Origin: Lepidodermella squamata
Lineage: Eukaryota; Gastrotricha
Length of the DNA stretch: 64,000 nucleotides
Direction: 5' to 3'
NCBI GenBank assembly: GCA_047495785.1
Contig: JBLDXI010000016.1
Location: forward strand, 558,001-622,000
Shown piece by piece: positions 62,930-64,000 of this stretch; the first letter of the stretch is position 1, and each line of letters begins with the position of its first letter. The position numbers were made by a program, and so were the translations under genes. The notes beneath the pieces are model-generated. The model was not told where the DNA came from. It did not search any database and worked only from the letters and a program-made list of their open reading frames with translations.

Positions 62930-63562
62930 AGATTTCGAGATCACGTCAAAATGGTGCTACAACGGCTTCGAGATAACAAATTGTTCGCCAAGCTCACAAA
63001 ATGCGAGTTCGAAGTTGAGAAAGTGGAATTTCTTGGATTTCTTGTCGGCACGGATGGGATCACCATGTCGCCAGCGAAGGTCGAAGCTGTTCGAAACTGG
63101 AAAAGCCCGACCAACCTCAGGGAAGTTCAAACTTTTTTAGGTTTTGCTAACTTTTATCGTCGATTTATTAGAGATTTTGCCTCGATAGCGAAACCGCTGA
63201 CTCGGTTGATGCGCAAAAACTCGGTCTTTGTCTGGAGCCGTCAAGCTGAAGAAGCCTTCATGGAATTGAAATCGCGTTTCACTTCGGCACCGGTTCTGAT
63301 TCATGCTGACCCGAAGAAACCGTTCAGTGTCGAAACAGATGCTTCAAACTTTGCCGTGGGCTGCATTTTGTCTCAAGTGGCAGCTGACGGTTATCTTCAC
63401 CCTTGCGCCTTCTACTCGAGGAGCCTCACTGAGGCTGAACAAAAATACGGCATTTTCGACAAGGAACTCCTGGCAATCAAAGTCGCGTTCGAGCAATGGC
63501 GGCATTACCTGGAAGGCGCTCGTCACCAAGTCACTGTTTTTACCGACCACCGAACGATGACG
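62930..63562 (+). pseudogene. Inverted RT-connection/RNase H segment of the gypsy element
   Basis: The plus strand frame begins DHVKMVLQRLRDNKLFAK, continues with the connection region (TFLGFANFYRRFIRDFAS) and RNase H (VETDASNFAVGCILSQ, FYSRSLTEAEQKYGIFDKE), and ends VFTDHR. The next native residues (LEFFESK) lie on the opposite strand at the other breakpoint, 62929, so a single domain has been split by the inversion. The join to LTR sequence at 63562 occurs at ACCGAAC, which is also present in the LTR. Confidence 0.85.
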
Positions 63563-63640
63563 TATCAACGACAACGTAATAATCACGGCATAATCGCAGT
63601 ACAATAAACATAACAATGTTCCCAAGTTCCTTACATCCAT

Positions 63641-64000
63641 TTACTTTTTCCTCACATAGCGAAATGCTCGCATTTCCAGCAGATTATCGTGAAAAAATTA
63701 AGTGGAAAAGTACGGATGACGAATGGAAAAAATCGTCTGTTTTAGCGGATGCCACGAGGCTAAAGCCTATGGTCATCCACAAACGGCTTAAATAGCGTCT
63801 TATTTTTAATGCTATTGTTAGTATCAAGTGTGTGAGTGTCGCACACACGTCGTTATAGAGGGTAAGAAGAATGACAGGCGGCAGCATAGGTTCGGCTCCA
63901 CAAATATCCGGCTGAATAAGGTGTGTACGCGGCCGAGAGGCAGCGACTTCTTTAGACTGGCTTTAGTGTATAATTGATAATTGTTGTGTTTATTGGTTCA
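63641..64000. other. No gene recognised at the window end
   Basis: No domain, transposon end or RNA gene was seen in the last 360 bases. Confidence 0.4.

Larger units (their letters stand above)
61019..63635 (-). mobile_element. Rearranged chromodomain Ty3/gypsy retrotransposon
   Basis: The 3' LTR is 61019-61200 (TGTAAGGAAC ... TGACA on the minus strand), preceded by a polypurine tract (GAAGAAGGAGGGG). A partial 5' LTR is at 63549-63635 and starts with the same TGTAAGG. The target duplication TCCAT is at 61014-61018 and 63636-63640. Gag, protease and most of RT are missing. The connection and RNase H segment is inverted relative to integrase. The copy cannot be autonomous, yet its ends and duplication show that it integrated in this form. 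Confidence 0.85.

Overview
The window is invertebrate metazoan nuclear DNA. Genes have short spliced introns (about 50-65 bases), secreted and 7TM receptor families, and dense small transposons. No sequence feature fixes the phylum. Splice acceptors sit just upstream of several start codons, and one gene pair is separated by only 32 bases. Both would fit an animal with spliced-leader trans-splicing, but that is inference.

Left half (1-38 kb): three gene families recur together. (i) Three alkylglycerol monooxygenase-like (AGMO) membrane hydroxylases, all on +, lie at 5.3, 23.2 and 51.6 kb. (ii) Six uninterrupted (single-exon) class C GPCR genes of GABA-B type, all on -, lie at 9.7-37.4 kb. Five are close paralogues and one is divergent; the first is broken by a 1-base deletion. 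(iii) Small secreted PAN/Apple-like proteins on - lie at 1.3, 18.7, 38.4 and 49.2 kb. The order PAN(-), AGMO(+), GPCR(-) appears twice, which suggests block duplication. GPCR6 looks like a mosaic of two paralogues.

Middle (38-50.3 kb): a 1390-base block carrying one PAN gene occurs twice, 10,744 bases apart, with no difference I could see. Between the copies is transposon debris: a non-LTR retrotransposon inside a nested stack of MITEs, a second decayed reverse transcriptase, and a hAT-type MITE with a perfect 8-base target duplication.

Right part (50.6-64 kb): an unknown secreted protein lies directly upstream of AGMO-C. Then come a palindromic element with a 10-base target duplication and two S1-family proteases on -. 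One protease has a complete triad in my exon model; the other has lost both the catalytic His and Ser. A tRNA-derived SINE with an 11-base target duplication follows. Last is a 2.6-kb chromodomain Ty3/gypsy element that has an internal inversion but still ends in intact LTR termini and a perfect 5-base target duplication.

Exon models were derived by hand from reading frame, splice signals and agreement between paralogues; no transcript or database search was available. What links the receptors to the ether-lipid enzymes is unknown; only their repeated physical association is visible.
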